Assembly: GCA_036005325.1 (NCBI GenBank) | Contig: DASYQR010000064.1 | Span: forward strand, 1 to 5,982 | Reading direction: 5' to 3' | DNA: 5,982 bases | Source of the DNA: SCTG01 sp036005325 | GTDB lineage: Bacteria; Nitrospirota; Nitrospiria; Nitrospirales; NS-4 | In this document: piece after piece, positions 5,476-5,982 of the stretch | How the letters are laid out: every line of letters starts with the position of its first letter | Numbering within the stretch: the stretch's first letter is position 1 | Program-made: the position numbers and the translations under genes | Notes under the pieces: model-generated | Told to the model about the DNA's origin: nothing | What the model saw: only the letters and a program-made list of their open reading frames with translations | Databases searched by the model: none

Positions 5476-5982
5476 ATGAGCGTTAACGAGAAGCAGGTGA
5501 TTTTCTCTCTGATCGGCGTGGGCCGCGTCGTTCCGCCGAAAAAACATGTCCTGAAGGATATCTACCTGTCCTTCTATTATGGGGCCAAGATCGGCGTGCT
5601 GGGGCTCAACGGATCCGGCAAGAGCACGTTGCTGCGCATCATCGCGGGCGTGGACAAGGACTATCTGGGCGAGATCACGTTCTCAAAGGGCTATACCGTC
5701 GGCCTGCTGGAGCAGGAGCCACAGCTCGAGAAGAGCAAAACCGTGAAAGAAATCGTTGAAGAAGGTCGCCGAGATGTGATCGCCCTACTGCGGGAATACG
5801 AGACGGTCAGCGCCAAGCTGGGCGAGAATCTTTCGCCGGAGGAGATGGACAAGCTGATCGAGAAACAAGGACAGTTGCAAGAAAAAATCGAGGCGGTCAA
5901 CGGCTGGGAGCTGGAGAACCAGCTGGAGCTTGCGATGGATGCGCTCCGCTGCCCGTCTCCTGATACGAAGGTCGAGGTTCTC
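5476..5982 (+). CDS. ettA: Energy-dependent translational throttle protein EttA, ABC-F ATPase (3' end outside window)
   Basis: The first 169 residues of an ABC-F ATPase are visible, and the frame is open to the window edge. VGRVVPPKKHVLKDIYLSF (15-33) closely matches the E. coli EttA start, where the corresponding segment reads VGKVVPPKRHILKNISLSF. Walker A is GLNGSGKST (43-51), and the Q-loop region is LLEQEPQL (77-84). The charged helical insertion after it (about 90-145, containing EKQGQLQEKIEAVNGWEL) corresponds to the first-domain segment of EttA. The signature motif, Walker B, second ATPase domain and P-site interaction region lie beyond the edge. EttA binds the ribosomal E site in the cytoplasm and modulates early elongation according to ATP/ADP status. 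A full-length protein should be about 555-560 residues. Another ABC-F paralogue is possible but the N terminus favours EttA. Confidence 0.92.
   Translation, partial: MSVNEKQVIFSLIGVGRVVPPKKHVLKDIYLSFYYGAKIGVLGLNGSGKSTLLRIIAGVDKDYLGEITFSKGYTVGLLEQEPQLEKSKTVKEIVEEGRRDVIALLREYETVSAKLGENLSPEEMDKLIEKQGQLQEKIEAVNGWELENQLELAMDALRCPSPDTKVEVL

Overview
The window is a moderately GC-rich bacterial chromosome segment. It carries five complete or essentially complete protein genes, one tRNA gene and the 5' part of a sixth protein gene. The gene content (an MgtC/SapB-DUF4010 membrane protein, a bacterial RMD1/DUF155 protein, a small c-type cytochrome, a GDP-fucose gene pair and an EttA-type ABC-F ATPase) and the residue style suggest a Gram-negative environmental bacterium, possibly of the Nitrospirota. 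That assignment is an impression from protein family resemblance and was not tested by a search.

Layout. Bases 3-2433 hold two same-strand genes 16 bases apart: a polytopic MgtC/SapB-DUF4010 protein, then a DUF155 protein with a C-terminal membrane anchor. A monoheme cytochrome c gene (2939-2451, minus strand) converges on them with a 17-base gap and no visible terminator. A 291-base divergent intergenic region follows (2940-3230). It contains a 70-base stretch with only 11 G/C, very unlike its surroundings. From there gmd (GDP-mannose 4,6-dehydratase) and fcl (GDP-L-fucose synthase) run rightward, separated by 5 bases. Together they would convert GDP-mannose to GDP-L-fucose for surface polysaccharide or glycan synthesis. 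No glycosyltransferase or export gene is in view.

After fcl comes a short gene-free stretch, then tRNA-Glu(UUC) with an encoded CCA end. Next is a leader with two interleaved 7-bp inverted repeats, and then the start of ettA, which is cut by the window edge.

I see no CRISPR array, insertion sequence, phage gene or evident new multi-gene system. The points most worth a second look are: the cytochrome, whose mature part has no methionine at all and has Thr where the distal Met would be expected; the interleaved repeats ahead of ettA; the sharp AT-rich island between the cytochrome and gmd; and the Thr in place of the catalytic Ser in the fucose synthase.
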